Below, one piece after another: positions 52,588 through 62,502 of a stretch of 64,000 nucleotides of DNA (its first letter is position 1; every line of letters begins with the position of its first letter). The stretch comes from Acinetobacter sichuanensis (lineage in GTDB: Bacteria; Pseudomonadota; Gammaproteobacteria; Pseudomonadales; Moraxellaceae). Below the pieces are notes generated by a model. That model did no database searches. It had not been told where the DNA came from and was given only the letters and a program-made list of their open reading frames with translations. Position numbers and translations under genes: made by a program. The stretch covers positions 1-64,000 of the forward strand of contig NZ_PYIX02000017.1 in assembly GCF_003024515.2 (NCBI RefSeq), read 5' to 3'.

Positions 52588-53427
52588 TTAGCAATTTAAA
52601 TATAGAACGTTTGTGCAGGCTTTTTGGTATTGATACAAGGTCATGCCATAACATCTTTTAAACCAACGTCCTAAATGACTTTGATCTGAAAAACAAAGAT
52701 TTGTGGCTACAGTTGCAGGAGAGAAACCTTGTTTGAGTAGTATTTTGGCTGTATCTAAACGTAAGCGAATCAAATATTGATGAGGTGCTGAATGAAACTT
52801 TTTTTTAAAAACACGATTGATATAAAAACGATCTATGCCAACGCGGTGCGCTAACTCATCTAAACTCATTTCATGAAATATACTAGCATGTAAAATATCT
52901 CGTATTTGATTTGCTGTATCAGGTAATGATTTAATCGCGTTTTCACGAAGTTTTATATATTTAGAATCAATGAGTTGTTCCAATAATAAATCAAGTTGCG
53001 TATCTTTAAATATGAGCGATTCTTTATTCTGAATCGCATGAAAAGTCGAACGGACTAAATGCGCAATTGTATCATCCGATTTTAATGTCGATTCAAATGA
53101 TAATTCATGCGCTGCCATTTTTTTGTCAAACAAACCTTCGTAGCGTTGCTTCATCCAATCAGCGTTAATATGCAACATTTTATAGGTAAATCCTCGTGGT
53201 TCTGGCGCATAACCATCGTGAACCTCTTCAGGCTCAAGCATAAACACTTGACCTTGATGGCTATTCACTAATTTTTTTCGGCAATGGAATTGTTGCAGAC
53301 CACATTCAGTTACACCAATTAAATAACTAGAATGAAAATGGGGGTCATAAGCATGCCCAGTAAAATGAGCATGAATTAACTCAATATCAGTCTGAGGATC
53401 ATGTTCAATGTTTACCCAATTCCCCAT
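52588..53427 (-). CDS. AraC-family transcriptional regulator
   Basis: 279 aa. N-terminal cupin-type sensor (HAYDPHFHSSYLIGVTECG) and C-terminal AraC helix-turn-helix (SLDELAHRVGIDRFYINRVF, then NLCFSDQSHLGRWFKRCYG). It precedes the LysE gene on the same strand and likely controls it in response to an amino acid-like ligand. Confidence 0.87.
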   Translation of the reverse strand: MGNWVNIEHDPQTDIELIHAHFTGHAYDPHFHSSYLIGVTECGLQQFHCRKKLVNSHQGQVFMLEPEEVHDGYAPEPRGFTYKMLHINADWMKQRYEGLFDKKMAAHELSFESTLKSDDTIAHLVRSTFHAIQNKESLIFKDTQLDLLLEQLIDSKYIKLRENAIKSLPDTANQIRDILHASIFHEMSLDELAHRVGIDRFYINRVFKKKFHSAPHQYLIRLRLDTAKILLKQGFSPATVATNLCFSDQSHLGRWFKRCYGMTLYQYQKACTNVLYLNC

Positions 53428-53487
53428 TTTATAACCTTTATTAATCTATTGGAGTCATCCGTTTAAGTTAAGAAAAACCCTTGAAAA

Positions 53488-54102
53488 TTAGCTTTTCTCA
53501 GCGAGTGTCCACAGTTTCATCAGTTCTGTAATTGCATCATTGAGTACAGAAAGTTCAGCATCGTCTCTTGCTGAAATAGAAATCCCAAACAAAAATGAGC
53601 AAAAAGTGTTACTTAGTGCTTGTACATTGGTATTTTCTAAAAGATAGCCTGCATCTACACCACGCTGTACACAGCGAGTAAAACCTTTAAGTGTTCGTGC
53701 ACGAGCATCTGTAAGCGGTTGAGCAATATGTATATTCTCTGCAGTAGGTGCACTCATAATTCCCAAGGCTACCATGCATCCTTTGGGATGCCCCAATTCA
53801 CATTGCATTTGCGTTGAACGACGTAAAGTTTGTTCAATTGCTTCTTTAGGAGAAAGGTTGTCATCCCAAAGACTATCGGTCACTTTTGAATATGATTGGA
53901 TATAAAACTGTACAACTTCTTGGAATAATTGTTCTTTAGAACCGAAAGCTGCATAAAAACTCGGTGCTGTAATCCCATTTCCGATTTGAGCTTTCAATTG
54001 GCTTAATGAAGTAGATTCATAACCTTGTTCCCAAAAAAGATGCAATGCCTGCTCAATCGCTTTTTGACGATCAAAAGTTCTTGGGCGTCCCATTTTAGTC
54101 AT
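53488..54102 (-). CDS. TetR-family transcriptional regulator
   Basis: 204 aa. N-terminal helix-turn-helix (GRPRTFDRQKAIEQALHLF, SFYAAFGSKEQLFQEVVQFY). The C-terminal domain is typical for multidrug-type repressors. Divergent from the MFS exporter gene, with a candidate operator at 54181. Confidence 0.87.
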   Translation of the reverse strand: MTKMGRPRTFDRQKAIEQALHLFWEQGYESTSLSQLKAQIGNGITAPSFYAAFGSKEQLFQEVVQFYIQSYSKVTDSLWDDNLSPKEAIEQTLRRSTQMQCELGHPKGCMVALGIMSAPTAENIHIAQPLTDARARTLKGFTRCVQRGVDAGYLLENTNVQALSNTFCSFLFGISISARDDAELSVLNDAITELMKLWTLAEKS

Positions 54103-54180
54103 TTCAGTCTCCCATTTCTTACTTATATACTACTTGATACAAAAGTTATTGACAATCATTGTGAGTTTATTTTAAATACA

Positions 54181-54192
54181 TACCGATCAGTA
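54181..54192. promoter_or_regulatory. Candidate TetR operator
   Basis: TACCGATCAGTA is a near-palindrome in the TetR/MFS intergenic region, 37 bp before the exporter start. Its form is typical for TetR repressor sites, but one pair is mismatched, so the call is tentative. Confidence 0.4.
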
Positions 54193-54228
54193 CATATATA
54201 TTAAACAATGCAATGAATAAAGAGGAAT

Positions 54229-55464
54229 ATGCTCTTTATAAGGACTTTTTTTGTGAAATCTCATCCCACCCCATTACAGTCGGTACATACAGAACCTTTA
54301 CCACTCATGCCTTTATTGGCTTTGGCAATGACAGGTTTTATTTGTATTGTCACAGAAACGCTACCTGCTGGGTTATTACCACAAATCAGCACAAGTATGC
54401 ATATTAGTTCAGCAATGGCTGGGCAGATGGTTACGGTCTATGCGATTGGATCACTAGTCACTGCAATTCCATTAACAATTGCAACTCGAAGTTGGAATAG
54501 GAAACATGTTCTACTATTAGCGATCGTAGGATTTCTTATTTTTAATTCTGTTACCGCATTTTCAAATCATTATTCTTTAACCTTAATCTCACGATTTTTT
54601 GCTGGGACTTCAGCAGGACTTGCTTGGAGTATTATCGCAGGTTATGCGCGACGTTTGGTTGCAACACATCAACAAGGTCGTGCTTTAGCGATCGCGATGA
54701 TAGGCACACCCATTGCATTGTCTTTAGGAGTACCTTTAGGTACATGGATGGGTAATCTGATCGGTTGGCGTATGATATTTTGGATAATGTCAGCATTTAC
54801 GCTTATTTTAATCATTTGGATTGTAATAAAAATGCCAGATTATGTGGGGCAAACAGTTCGAGAAAACTTCCAATTTAAAAAAGTTTTAACAACATCAGGA
54901 GTTCGTTCAGTTCTTGCTGTGGTTCTGACATGGATGCTCGCACATAACATTCTTTATACTTATATTGCACCATTTGTCGAAACTGCAGGATTGGGAAATC
55001 GTGTTGATTTGATTCTTTTTGCCTTTGGAATGTCAGCACTGATTGGAATTTGGATTACAGGTCGTTTAGTTGATGCTTATCTAAGAAGAATTACCTTGAT
55101 TAGCCTTGCTACATTTACATTATTGGCGATCATTTGGGGATTTTGTGCTCAATATGCTGTAATTGTATATATTGGTGTAATTTTTTGGGGTATCACATTT
55201 GGTGGAGCCGCCACTTTGTTACAAACAGCCTTGGCTGATGCAGCAGGAAACGAAGCTGATGTTGCACTTTCGATCAATGTCGTGGTATGGAATACTGCAA
55301 TTGCTATTGCAGGAATCATTGGTGGAATATTATTAAATCATCTTGGCGTGGCTTCATTTCCTTGGGTCATTAGCTCATTACTTATGATTGCTTTCTTGAT
55401 TGTTTGGAATGCGCATTCTCATGGATTTAAGAAAGGATATCGTAATACTGAAGTTGAACAATGA
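54229..55464 (+). CDS. MFS drug-efflux transporter (DHA1/AraJ type)
   Basis: 411 aa with about 12 transmembrane segments. Seen: PLLALAMTGFICIVTETLPA as the first membrane helix and a RFFAGTSAGLAWSIIAGYAR helix with the conserved Gly/Arg-type pattern. The start at 54229 has its AGAGGA only 2 bp away; a GTG at 54253 with AAGGA nine bases before it is the likelier start. Controlled by the divergent TetR gene. Substrates of this group are typically sugars or antimicrobials. Confidence 0.87.
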   Translation: MLFIRTFFVKSHPTPLQSVHTEPLPLMPLLALAMTGFICIVTETLPAGLLPQISTSMHISSAMAGQMVTVYAIGSLVTAIPLTIATRSWNRKHVLLLAIVGFLIFNSVTAFSNHYSLTLISRFFAGTSAGLAWSIIAGYARRLVATHQQGRALAIAMIGTPIALSLGVPLGTWMGNLIGWRMIFWIMSAFTLILIIWIVIKMPDYVGQTVRENFQFKKVLTTSGVRSVLAVVLTWMLAHNILYTYIAPFVETAGLGNRVDLILFAFGMSALIGIWITGRLVDAYLRRITLISLATFTLLAIIWGFCAQYAVIVYIGVIFWGITFGGAATLLQTALADAAGNEADVALSINVVVWNTAIAIAGIIGGILLNHLGVASFPWVISSLLMIAFLIVWNAHSHGFKKGYRNTEVEQ

Positions 55465-55540
55465 ATTCATTTATCTTCACGAGAAGCCACATGATGATCA
55501 AAATTAAGGCTACGGTGACTTCTCATTCAATATTATAAAA

Positions 55541-56902
55541 TCAATGAGCAACCCAATTTCTAGGTTTTTGATGAATCCAAGGCATAACCATCTCAAGTTG
55601 CGCTGCTAATGCCAATAAACTTGCTTCTTGTCCATTTTTTCCCATAAATTGCATACCGATGGGTAAATGTGTATCAGCATCCTGTCCACAAGGAACCGAC
55701 ATTGCGGGTATACCTGCTATATTGGCTAAAGCTGTAAATGGTGATTGCTCAAATACCCAATTCATCCATCCATGTCCATCCAATTGATTTTGTGAAGCAT
55801 TATAGGTACCAATTTCAGGGGCTAAATCAGACAATGTCGGAGAAAGCATACAATCAAATTCCTCAAAAAGATGTCCTACTTTACGTGTCACGATATTACG
55901 TTCATATAAAGCACCTAGAAAATCAGTTGCAGACATCTGCTTACCATATTGATAAAGTGCTAAAGTCGCTGGTTCTAAATGTTCATGGTTAATACTGCGA
56001 CCCGTTTGTGCCGAAATCGCATCAATCCAACTGGCTGTATTAGATGCCCAAAATTTTGTATTCATCGCAACAAATGCTTCCCAGCTTATGCCAATCATTG
56101 GGGAAATTTCCTCAACTTGATGCCCAAGTGATGTAAGTGTTTGAATCATTTTGGATAAAGCTTGCTGTATAGATGGATGAACAGCTTTACCATTGAGAGG
56201 GCGCGTTTGTACTGCAATCTTTAAGGGCTGAGGGTTTAACTTTTTAAGTTCTAAAAATGAAGAAGCAGGGCGCTCGATTTGAAATGGATCGCCTACAGCA
56301 GATCCACTCATGATATCTAAGAGTAAGGCACTATCTCGAACCGTACGTGTTAATACGCCATGTACAGCCAAACCACTCCACACTTCGTCTACATCGGGTC
56401 CCATCGGGATGCGACCACGACTAGGTTTTAAGCCAAATATTCCACCCATCGCTGCTGGCACACGGATAGAACCACCTGAACCGTGCTGAATATTCCAAGG
56501 ATTTCGCGTAGCACCCGAAAAAATACTTTCAGTTGTGGTACTGGCTGCAAATTCAGGTGTTGTTGTTCGTCCTAGTACATTCAATCCTGCTGAACGAAAA
56601 CGAGTCATCAGATCCGAATCATGTGTTGCAACGCATCCTTTTGCAATTCTGCTGCCAAGTTCATTTTTACGTCCTGCTATTGTTAAGCCGAGATCTTTGA
56701 CTAAAAAAGGCACACCACGTAATACACCTCGCGTAGAAATAGTTTCGTCCTGCCATGTTTCTATTACAGCATTAATCTTTGAATTAAGTTGAGCTATGGC
56801 TTTCAATGCTGTGCTTTGAACTTCTTCGGCACTGACTTCTTTGTTTTGAATAAGTTGAGCTAAACCTATAGCATCATGATCGGCGTATTCAGATAACTTC
56901 AT
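55541..56902 (-). CDS. Amidase-signature enzyme, probably inactive (internal deletion)
   Basis: 453 aa. Amidase-signature hydrolases use a Ser-cisSer-Lys triad. Present: VKDLGLTIAG (Lys) and GSGGSIRVPAAMGGIFGLKP, which carries the usual Ser nucleophile. Missing: the preceding GGSSGGSxxA block with the cis-Ser; the sequence jumps from NPWNIQH straight to GSGGSIR, about 25 residues shorter than the family. The frame is unbroken, so the deletion is in-frame. The enzyme should therefore be impaired or inactive. Divergent from a TetR gene across a perfect 31-bp palindrome. Confidence 0.8.
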   Translation of the reverse strand: MKLSEYADHDAIGLAQLIQNKEVSAEEVQSTALKAIAQLNSKINAVIETWQDETISTRGVLRGVPFLVKDLGLTIAGRKNELGSRIAKGCVATHDSDLMTRFRSAGLNVLGRTTTPEFAASTTTESIFSGATRNPWNIQHGSGGSIRVPAAMGGIFGLKPSRGRIPMGPDVDEVWSGLAVHGVLTRTVRDSALLLDIMSGSAVGDPFQIERPASSFLELKKLNPQPLKIAVQTRPLNGKAVHPSIQQALSKMIQTLTSLGHQVEEISPMIGISWEAFVAMNTKFWASNTASWIDAISAQTGRSINHEHLEPATLALYQYGKQMSATDFLGALYERNIVTRKVGHLFEEFDCMLSPTLSDLAPEIGTYNASQNQLDGHGWMNWVFEQSPFTALANIAGIPAMSVPCGQDADTHLPIGMQFMGKNGQEASLLALAAQLEMVMPWIHQKPRNWVAH

Positions 56903-56957
56903 TTAGTTCTCCATAGTGTAAAATAGTCGTATTCATCATCATCTTGTGATAACTAAA

Positions 56958-56988
56958 TTAACTATACTATACCGTATAGTATAGTTAA
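56958..56988. promoter_or_regulatory. TetR operator, perfect 31-bp palindrome
   Basis: TTAACTATACTATAC, one central C, and its exact reverse complement. It lies between the divergent amidase and TetR genes and 13 bp before the TetR start codon, so it probably controls both. The repeated TATAC core may also supply -10 elements. Confidence 0.8.
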
Positions 56989-57001
56989 AGGAAATAAATG
57001 T

Positions 57002-57577
57002 ATGCCTGAAAAAAATAATGTTCCTGTGGTTCGTGAACGAATTATGCAAACTGCAGAGCTATTGTTTACCCAATTTGGGATCAATGCTGTGAGTTTGGAT
57101 TTAATTGCAAAGCAGGCAAAAACCACAAAGATGACTGTTTATCGTTATTTTTCAAATAAAGATGATCTTGTTTTAGAGTGGCTAAAAAGTACAACAGATC
57201 AGTACAATGCTGTATTTGATACATTGGCTGTGAAATTTCCAGATGTCGCACAAGCTCAAATTTTAGGTTTTGTTGATTATATTATTGAAAATTTGGCAAA
57301 TGCTGGAAATAGGGGCTGTCCATTTACCAACACCATCGCAGAGCTTTCTGATATTCATCATCCAGCGAGGATATTGATTCAACAACATAAAAAAAGACAA
57401 TTACAGCGTTTGACTGACTTGTTTTTGCAAATGGGTGTACAGGATCCTCTTTATATGGCAGAAGAATTGACTTTATTATTGGAAGGGGCACAAGTTGTGG
57501 CACAAAATGAGAGTATAGAGCAGATTGGATCATTGCTTAAAAAAATGATTGCTGCAAAATTAAATCATGCAAAATAG
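57002..57577 (+). CDS. TetR-family transcriptional regulator
   Basis: 191 aa. Helix-turn-helix ERIMQTAELLFTQFGINAVS and TKMTVYRYFSNKDDLVLEWL at the N-terminus; C-terminal domain of the type with GNRGCPFTNTIAEL. A Cys at that position occurs in several members. It binds, by inference, the palindrome at 56958 and represses the amidase and itself. Confidence 0.87.
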   Translation: MPEKNNVPVVRERIMQTAELLFTQFGINAVSLDLIAKQAKTTKMTVYRYFSNKDDLVLEWLKSTTDQYNAVFDTLAVKFPDVAQAQILGFVDYIIENLANAGNRGCPFTNTIAELSDIHHPARILIQQHKKRQLQRLTDLFLQMGVQDPLYMAEELTLLLEGAQVVAQNESIEQIGSLLKKMIAAKLNHAK

Positions 57578-57751
57578 TATTGAAAAGTTTAAAGCAACAT
57601 CTCAATCAATAGGTTTTTTATTTTACTGTGTTGTTTTGAATCTGATGACATTTGAATTATATGAAAATTAAAATGTCATCCAAACAAACCCTAAATGACC
57701 ATACAGAGAGTCTTTCAACATCTTGCTCAGTCTATAGTGATGTAAAAAACA

Positions 57752-58716
57752 CTATCTATCCTGATATAGTACTGGCACAAAACTATAACTAGAGTTTTGA
57801 TCTAATCGAATTTGTCCAAGTCCTGGAAATGGTAAATGTGCTCCTGCAATTAAAACTTTAGACTGACTTATTTCAAGCAATTGCTGTATACGTTGACTCG
57901 CTGCTTCCTTTTCATTTACATCATATTTAATTGTAATCTCCGCTCTTGAAAGCTGAACTTCAGCGTTATGAATGAGGTCACCAATAAACAATAGCGATTT
58001 TCCTTGGCTTTCAACTTTATAAAAACTATGACCTGGTGTATGACCAGGAGCAGGAATTGCAGTAATTCCTGAAAATAACTCGGTTTTCCCACTAAATGTC
58101 TTAACTTTATTTGCATCTATGTATGGTTTTAAAGCTTGGGTTGCTTCAGAAAAATAATGTTTTTCGTAGCCATTCACACCATTCTGGTGTTCGGACTTTA
58201 GGAAAAAGTCTACATCCTCTTGAGAGGTGTAAATGGTCGCATTAGTAAATATTCTTTTTCCCTCAATAATTAGACCACCAATATGATCAATATGTTGATG
58301 GGTAATGAGAATATCCATCACTTGTTCAGGAGAATATCCAGCAGTTCTTAAGCTGTTGAGCATTTTTCCGCTCGAATTTGGATTAAATCCTAGCCCAAAA
58401 CCTGAATCGACTAAAATCACCTTATCGCCAGTATCAATCAGATATGCATTGATCGAAGTTTCTACAGGATTTTGATGAAATAATTGACTTAAATAGCGGT
58501 TTATTTCTTCAGGAGTGGTATGCAAAAGCAATTGATGTAAGTCTTGGGGAAGCGTTCCATTAAACGATAGTGATAAACGCCAATAAATTGAGATTTAATC
58601 TTAGCCGCAGGTTTGTTGCTTTCTGAAGCATGAGTGATTGCAATACTCGCAAAGGTATTTAAAATACCTATAGCTAAAGATACAAAAAGTGTTGAATACT
58701 TCAATTTTGATTTCAT
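57752..58716 (-). pseudogene. Metallo-beta-lactamase-fold hydrolase, frameshifted
   Basis: Secreted MBL-fold hydrolase. The front part (58716-58501) encodes a signal peptide MKSKLKYSTLFVSLAIGILN and SQFIGVYHYRL; the rest (from 58531, MLLHTTPEEINRYLSQLFHQ) carries ITHQHIDHIGGL (the HxHxDH zinc motif), PAPGHTPGHSFY and the second metal ligands. The frames join if one T is added to the TTT run at 58562-58564 (on the minus strand). Even so, the usual segment before the DGT-like motif (about 10 residues) seems absent. Broken by frameshift or base-call error. Confidence 0.75.
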
Positions 58717-58825
58717 TGATTTACCTCATTCATATGATTATGAAATGTTTTCAGATGATGAGGAAATAATAGATATATTTTCTAGCGAGTGAGAGTATTA
58801 AATTTTCATAGGTGGTATAATTAAA

Positions 58826-59752
58826 ATGGATATCAAACGTTCTGAAATGTCTCTAATGATCTCACTCGATACATTATTAGAAGAAAAAAATGTCACTAGA
58901 GCTGCAAAAAGACTCTATCTCAGTCAACCTGCATTATCAGCGCAATTGGCTAGATTACGGCAGATATTTCAGGATCCGTTACTTGTCCCATCGGAAACAG
59001 GTAAGGGGATGATTGCTACAAAAAAAGCAATTGAACTACAGCCCAAATTGCATCTGGCACTGCAAGAATTACAAAAGGCTATTTCATTTTCAATACCATT
59101 TGATCCATTGCAGTCGAATCGGCATTTTGTTTTAGCGATGAATGATAGTTTATTAACCATTGTGGGTATTGGTATTATACAAAAGATTTTTCAGACTTTT
59201 GCACCTAATATTCGCTTAAGTTTTATTCCTGTACCTGAAAAACAAGAATTATTAAATCGTATGGAAAAAGGAGAAATTGACCTTTCGATTGGTCTACATG
59301 ACAATATTCCTGTTGCATTGCATTCACGGCACTTATTGTCTGATTATTTTCAAGTTGCAGCAAGAATTGGGCATCCTCAATTAAATTCGAATGTAATTAC
59401 TTTGCAAGATTATTGTCAGGCATATCACGTTATATTTTCCAAAACTGGAATTTTACAAAGCTCAATTGATTTTGCTTTACAAAAACAAGGTCTTCAGCGT
59501 AATGTGATCACTAGCGTGTTTAGTTATAATCAAATACCTCTTATTTTACTAGATACCGATAGTATAGCCACATTACCGAGCCGTTTTTTACAACGTTATC
59601 AAAACATATTAAAAGTTTTTGAAGTACCTTTTGAATTGCCTCGCTTCGATTTAGCGATGGCTTGGCATGCCAATATGCAAGAAGACCCAGCACATCAATG
59701 GTTAAGAAATCTCTTGTATCAGGTCAATCATGATTCAGCACAAATACAATAA
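58826..59752 (+). CDS. LysR-family transcriptional regulator
   Basis: 308 aa. N-terminal winged helix-turn-helix (LDTLLEEKNVTRAAKRLYLS, SQPALSAQLARLRQIFQDPL) and a periplasmic-binding-like effector domain. Divergent from the metallo-beta-lactamase-fold gene (about 110 bp), which it likely regulates. Confidence 0.88.
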   Translation: MDIKRSEMSLMISLDTLLEEKNVTRAAKRLYLSQPALSAQLARLRQIFQDPLLVPSETGKGMIATKKAIELQPKLHLALQELQKAISFSIPFDPLQSNRHFVLAMNDSLLTIVGIGIIQKIFQTFAPNIRLSFIPVPEKQELLNRMEKGEIDLSIGLHDNIPVALHSRHLLSDYFQVAARIGHPQLNSNVITLQDYCQAYHVIFSKTGILQSSIDFALQKQGLQRNVITSVFSYNQIPLILLDTDSIATLPSRFLQRYQNILKVFEVPFELPRFDLAMAWHANMQEDPAHQWLRNLLYQVNHDSAQIQ

Positions 59753-59765
59753 TATATATACACGT

Positions 59766-60113
59766 TTAAACTTGCATCAGTGTTTTTAATAATGCTGCTT
59801 TTTTCTCTTCGAGATCTGAAATTTGCATTTCAATTTTATCTAAGCGTTGTTTTTGAAGTCCCTGTGTTTCTGGGCAAAATGCCGCACCGTCGATTAAGCG
59901 CATACAATCTGGAAAAGAGCATATTTCTGCAACACTAAAACCCAATGCGATAAAACGCTGAATTTGGCGAACTTGAGTGATTGCTTGCTCATTAAAATAA
60001 CGATATCCATTGTTACCACGCGTAGATTTCAATAAATCATGATTATCATAATGGCGTACGACACGCACGCTCACACCTAATTTTTGAGCTAATTCACCAA
60101 TGGATAATGTCAT
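59766..60113 (-). CDS. MerR-family transcriptional regulator
   Basis: About 115 aa when started at the MTLSIGELAQKLG Met (60113); an upstream in-frame ATG at 60152 would add 13 residues that overlap the promoter. Helix-turn-helix SIGELAQKLGVSVRVVRHYD, dimerisation coiled coil at the end (KIEMQISDLEEKKAALLKTL). A Cys in FPDCMRLIDGAAFCPE near residue 85-95 could be a redox or ligand sensor. Divergent from the alpha/beta hydrolase gene. Confidence 0.82.
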   Translation of the reverse strand: MTLSIGELAQKLGVSVRVVRHYDNHDLLKSTRGNNGYRYFNEQAITQVRQIQRFIALGFSVAEICSFPDCMRLIDGAAFCPETQGLQKQRLDKIEMQISDLEEKKAALLKTLMQV

Positions 60114-60130
60114 ATATTTTAAATCACCTA

Positions 60131-60162
60131 TTGACTCTGACATTAATGTCAATGTTTAGCAT
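60131..60162 (+). promoter_or_regulatory. MerR-type promoter/operator before the hydrolase gene
   Basis: TTGACT (60131) as -35 and TAGCAT (60157) as -10 are separated by 20 bp, the long spacer typical of MerR-activated promoters. Between them lies GACATTAATGTC (60139-60150), a perfect palindrome for MerR binding. Confidence 0.55.
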
Positions 60163-60191
60163 ACAAAAAATCCCCACGAATAGGAATATTT

Positions 60192-61078
60192 ATGCAACAA
60201 CTTGGCTCATTAAAAGTTTTAATCACTTTCTTTTTATTCTTTTTTTCTACAGTCATCTTTGCTGATGATAAAAATTATAGCGTGCTTTCGTCCGATGGCG
60301 TGAAAATTGCTATACAAGAAAAGGGCAATCCTGAAGGGCAACCATTGATTTTTATTCATGGTCTATTAGGAAGCCATTTGAACTGGGAAAAACAAATGAA
60401 TGATCATACGCTAAAAAAGTATAGATTAATCACTTTTGATTTACGTGGACATGGCATTTCTGATAAACCTGATAATGAAAAATCATATCTAGATGGGCAA
60501 TTATGGGCAGATGATCTCAATGCTGTGATTCAAAAAAGCCAAGCTGAACGTCCAATATTAGTTGGATGGTCATTAGGTGGAGCAGTCATCACCAACTATT
60601 TAGCAAAATATTCTGATCGTGATATTCGTGGTGCGGTCTATGTTGGTGGCGTTGTCGAATTAACAGCCGAGCAAATACCTGCACATACAAATGTTTATCG
60701 TGATATGACAGCTGAAGATTTGAAAACACATTTGGATGGTGAAAATGCATTTTTAAGATTATGTTTTTACACACAACCCGATATAGCTACTTTGAACGAT
60801 TAATATCTGCTGCTGCATTGGCTAATTTTACCATGCAAAAAGCTGTACCCAATATGAGCATTCAACTTAAACAGGGGCTTAAAAATACGCGAGTTCCTAT
60901 TTTATTTATTAATGGTCAATATGATGCCTTAGTTAATCATGAAACTTCTGTAAAAAGAGCGTTCAGTATAAATCCCAAAATTAAGTTTGAGATCTTTAAA
61001 AACTCTGGGCATGCACCATTTTATGAAGAGTCTGATCTATTTAATCAAACTTTAGATCAATTCATTAAAAAGAGTTAA
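60192..61078 (+). pseudogene. Secreted alpha/beta hydrolase, frameshifted
   Basis: Signal peptide MQQLGSLKVLITFFLFFFST ending near VIFA, then the alpha/beta hydrolase core: IFIHGLLGSHLNW, VGWSLGGAVITNYL (nucleophile Ser in G-W-S-L-G), and, in the other frame, PILFINGQYDALV and the terminal NSGHAPFYEES (catalytic His). The first frame stops at 60803; the rest (to 61078) lies one frame away. Adding one T to the TTT run at 60791-60793 joins them into one protein with a complete Ser-Asp-His triad. Real frameshift or base-call error. Confidence 0.8.
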
Positions 61079-61306
61079 ATGAAAAATGAATTTTCCCTCA
61101 ATAAGACTGTATTGATTGCCTGATCTTAGGTTGTATCATGACATTCTGTTACTACAGACCGTTAATATCTCAAATTATGGTGGTGTTTCCAAATGTATTT
61201 TTCTCATTCATATCGCTGATCACCCCTTATTCAACACAGTTAGAGGATGATGGTTTTTATTTATCTGCTGCTATTAAATATTAATATTTTAAAAATTAAG
61301 AAGAAG

Positions 61307-61329
61307 AGCAGTCATTTAAAATGGCTGCT
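61307..61329. terminator. Rho-independent-like hairpin
   Basis: A stem AGCAGTCATTT / AATGGCTGCT with a short AA loop, lying between the convergent hydrolase and AraC genes. It is flanked by short A and T runs on both sides, so it could act in both directions. The remainder of 61079-61406 has no gene. Confidence 0.55.
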
Positions 61330-61406
61330 GCTTAATTTGATCTATCATAATATGTATTAATTCCTTTGGTTCTTAATATCTTTGAAAAACTAGTCAAATT
61401 ATATTT

Positions 61407-62294
61407 TCAAAGATGCTTTAGATCTTCAGAAGGAGATACACTGAAAAAACGTTTATATTCCCTTGAAAACTGAGACAAACTTTCATACCCAACTTGAATA
61501 CTTGCTGAGGATATATCACAGTTTTGCGTCATAATCAGTTGACGTGCTTCAGTAAGCCTGATTCTTTTTTGATATTGTAGTGGGCTCATTGAAGTAATAT
61601 CACGAAAATGCTGATGAAAACTAGAAACACTCATGCCCATTGTATTGGCTAAATTTTCAATACTTAAAGGTCGAGCAAAGTTAATTTTCAACCATTCAAT
61701 GGCTTTAACAATTCGATGCCCAGTCGCTCCTGTAGCTGTAATACGTTTGAGACGATCCCCTTGAGGACTCATTAAAAGGCGATAAAAAATTTCTTTAATG
61801 ACTAATGGTGCCAAGATCGCAATATCATCAGGCGTATTGAGTAATGTTAATAATCGAACAAACGCATCATTTAGTTCAGCACTGACCTGACCAACGGCAA
61901 CTCCCTTTTTTTCGAGATTATTGTGCTTAAATGGAAGATTCGCCTCAAGCATAAGTTGAGCAAGCACGTAAGGATCTAATCTGAGAATTACACCTAAATA
62001 AGGTTGTTGTGGTGATGCTTCAATGATTTGAGAAATGACAGGTAAATCAATTGCTGTAAATAAAAAATTTTTGGAATCATAGGTATAAGATTCTTTACCT
62101 AAAATCACTTGTTTTTTACCTTGAGCAATTAAACACAGACTAGCATCTAAAATATTACTGCTCGGATGAGTAGGGCTTTCCCAACGATGCAAAGTGAGTC
62201 CAGTAATCGGTGTTTCAAATTTATTTTTTCCTTGTGTCCATTGGTCTATAGCTTGGATCAATTTATCCGTATTGTTCTGAAATTCAAGTGTCAT
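61407..62294 (-). CDS. AraC-family transcriptional regulator
   Basis: 295 aa. N-terminal AraC_N sensor domain (FETPITGLTLHRWESPTHPS, SLCLIAQGKKQVILG) and C-terminal helix-turn-helix (LANTMGMSVSSFHQHFRDIT, VGYESLSQFSREYKRFFSVS). Divergent from a secreted cupin gene about 210 bp away, probably its target. This subgroup commonly controls alcohol- or quinone-related oxidoreductase genes. Confidence 0.87.
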   Translation of the reverse strand: MTLEFQNNTDKLIQAIDQWTQGKNKFETPITGLTLHRWESPTHPSSNILDASLCLIAQGKKQVILGKESYTYDSKNFLFTAIDLPVISQIIEASPQQPYLGVILRLDPYVLAQLMLEANLPFKHNNLEKKGVAVGQVSAELNDAFVRLLTLLNTPDDIAILAPLVIKEIFYRLLMSPQGDRLKRITATGATGHRIVKAIEWLKINFARPLSIENLANTMGMSVSSFHQHFRDITSMSPLQYQKRIRLTEARQLIMTQNCDISSASIQVGYESLSQFSREYKRFFSVSPSEDLKHL

Positions 62295-62502
62295 ATAACA
62301 TTACCTTTCGCTTTCTTATTTTATTGTAGGGGATTGATGAAAGAAAAATAGTAACAACTACAAATATTTGGAGGATTAGGCAAATCTTTAAGAGAAATAG
62401 AATAACGCTCATAGTAATAGATTTTTATACTGATATTTCAATGCTTCATCCTAAGTTTTTGATTTAAGTTGCAAAATCTTCAAGCTTTATTTAGGTAAAA
62501 AT

